The notes under the pieces are model-generated. The model had not been told where the DNA came from. It was given only the letters and a program-made list of their open reading frames with translations, and did no database searches. From positions 1-14,303 of the forward strand of contig CBDURC010000060.1 in NCBI GenBank assembly GCA_965369635.1: a DNA stretch of 14,303 nt. Reading direction: 5' to 3'. Of this stretch, positions 13,581-14,303 are shown in pieces. Within the stretch, counting starts at the first letter, position 1, and each line of letters begins with the position of its first letter. The translations under genes were made by a program, and so were the position numbers. The stretch comes from UBA3071 sp965369635 (GTDB lineage: Bacteria; Chloroflexota; Anaerolineae; UBA3071).

Positions 13581-14303
13581 ATGAATTGGAAGAGCAAGTC
13601 CCTGGCCTTCTGGCCACTGTTGGCGCTGCTGTTCAGCGCAGCGACCTTGACCTTGACCGTTCGTCCACTGGCGGCTAGTACCAACGCATCGCCTGCGGAT
13701 AGCGCGACTGGCGGACCGGTGATGGTCAAGGACATCAATCTGTCAGGCGACTCAAGACCGGTGGGGCTGGCTGAGGTCAATGGCACGCTCTACTTCGTCG
13801 CTGATGATGGCACCCATGGCTATGAGCCGTGGAAGAGCGACGGCACAGCAGCAGGTACGGCGCTGGTCAAGGATATCAACCCTGGCGGAGAGAACTCCTT
13901 TCCCTCCGAGTTCCGGGGACTGGATGGCTTGCTGTTCTTCCGAGCCGATGACGGCGCGCATGGCAGAGAACTCTGGAAGAGCGACGGCTCCGAGGCCGGC
14001 ACGGTGATGGTCAAGGACATCAATCCTGCAGGCGACTCCTCGCCTGGCGGGTTCTGGGTGCTGAATGACATGCTGCTGTTTGGGGCCGATGACGGCGTGC
14101 ATGGCACAGAACTCTGGAAGAGCGACGGCTCCGAGGCCGGCACGGTGATGGTCAAGGACATCAATCCTGCAGGCGACTCCTCGCCTGGCGGGTTCTGGGT
14201 GCTGAATGACATGCTGCTGTTTGGGGCCGATGACGGCGTGCATGGCACAGAACTCTGGAAGAGCGACGGCTCCGAGGCCGGCACGGTGATGGTCAAGGAC
14301 ATC
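13581..14303 (+). CDS. Secreted ELWxxDGT-repeat protein, 3' end beyond window
   Basis: An open frame that runs off the window, with 241 residues visible from the chosen ATG at 13581. An AGAAGGAG ribosome site (13565-13572) and a clear signal peptide follow from this start: MNWKSKSLAF, a hydrophobic core WPLLALLFSAATLTL, and a PLAAS cleavage region near residue 32. The mature part is a series of about 47-residue repeats of the known ELWxxDGT type (EPWKSDGT at 82, ELWKSDGS at 130, 177 and 224), each followed by AGT.(L/M)VKDIN and later (A/R)DDG.HG. These probably form beta-propeller-like blades outside the cell; binding partners are unknown. An in-frame ATG at 13506 with its own AAGGGGG site would add 25 acidic residues before the signal peptide. 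It lies 132 bases after the broken gene, so it may share its promoter. Confidence 0.88.
   Translation, partial: MNWKSKSLAFWPLLALLFSAATLTLTVRPLAASTNASPADSATGGPVMVKDINLSGDSRPVGLAEVNGTLYFVADDGTHGYEPWKSDGTAAGTALVKDINPGGENSFPSEFRGLDGLLFFRADDGAHGRELWKSDGSEAGTVMVKDINPAGDSSPGGFWVLNDMLLFGADDGVHGTELWKSDGSEAGTVMVKDINPAGDSSPGGFWVLNDMLLFGADDGVHGTELWKSDGSEAGTVMVKDI
13967..14303 (+). repeat. Near-perfect 141-base tandem repeat inside the ELWxxDGT gene
   Basis: With an offset of 141 bases, 13967-14162 is identical to 14108-14303 (196 bases, no mismatch seen), giving about 2.4 copies before the window ends. The unit encodes 47 residues starting at ELWKSDGSEAGT. The repeat just upstream (48 residues) differs at many positions, so the identical copies arose recently or are kept alike by recombination. 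Confidence 0.9.

Noticed and set aside
13820..14302. Long minus-strand open frames with regular protein repeats
   Set aside because: They are the antisense of the 141-base ELWxxDGT repeats; the plus strand has signal peptide, ribosome site and a known repeat family.
1..14303. CRISPR array, tRNA/rRNA genes, transposase genes
   Set aside because: No regularly spaced direct repeats with unique spacers, no cloverleaf or rRNA-like sequence, and no transposase motifs seen on either strand.

Overview
The window (about 60% G+C by eye) most resembles a Chloroflexota (Anaerolineae/Caldilineae-like) chromosome. The lineage call is inference. It rests on the rbfA-nrnA-truB-ribF housekeeping run, ECF sigma factors paired with DUF4367-like membrane anti-sigma factors, and short interspersed repeats around the genes.

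Region 1 (48-4901, + strand) is a compact housekeeping block. It holds ribosome-binding factor RbfA, a DHH/DHHA1 nanoRNase/pAp phosphatase (NrnA), tRNA pseudouridine-55 synthase (TruB), the bifunctional riboflavin kinase/FAD synthetase (RibF), a SAM-dependent methyltransferase and a polytopic membrane protein. Short repeats sit in the gaps: a heptamer array abutting the ribF start, and repeats at the methyltransferase tail and on both sides of the membrane-protein gene.

Region 2 (4902-5982) is decayed. It has an imperfect inverted repeat, no convincing gene for about 500 bases, then an unrecognised reading frame broken by an in-frame TGA that runs up to the convergent neighbour.

Region 3 (5983-12236, - strand) is the most interesting part: three consecutive ECF sigma/anti-sigma pairs. 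Each sigma gene is preceded by the same two-part sequence, TGTRAYACTT-N12-CGT, with further similarity downstream ending in a G-run. This looks like a shared, probably autoregulated, ECF promoter. The three anti-sigma proteins keep the same plan (cytoplasmic N-terminus with an SPE...RLR-type helix, one membrane span, large outer domain) but differ in the outer domain. The pairs are separated by gene-poor sequence.

Region 4 (12753-14303, + strand) points away from the array. A fourth copy of the promoter (12753-12777) stands before a broken gene for an extracytoplasmic beta-sandwich protein. Next comes the start of an intact signal-peptide protein built of ELWxxDGT repeats, whose last repeats are identical at DNA level and run off the window. 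My reading is an envelope-sensing regulatory island that controls itself and at least one surface-protein locus beside it. The promoter pattern is directly visible; the regulatory link is inference. Nonsense codons in both flanking broken genes show the borders are eroding.
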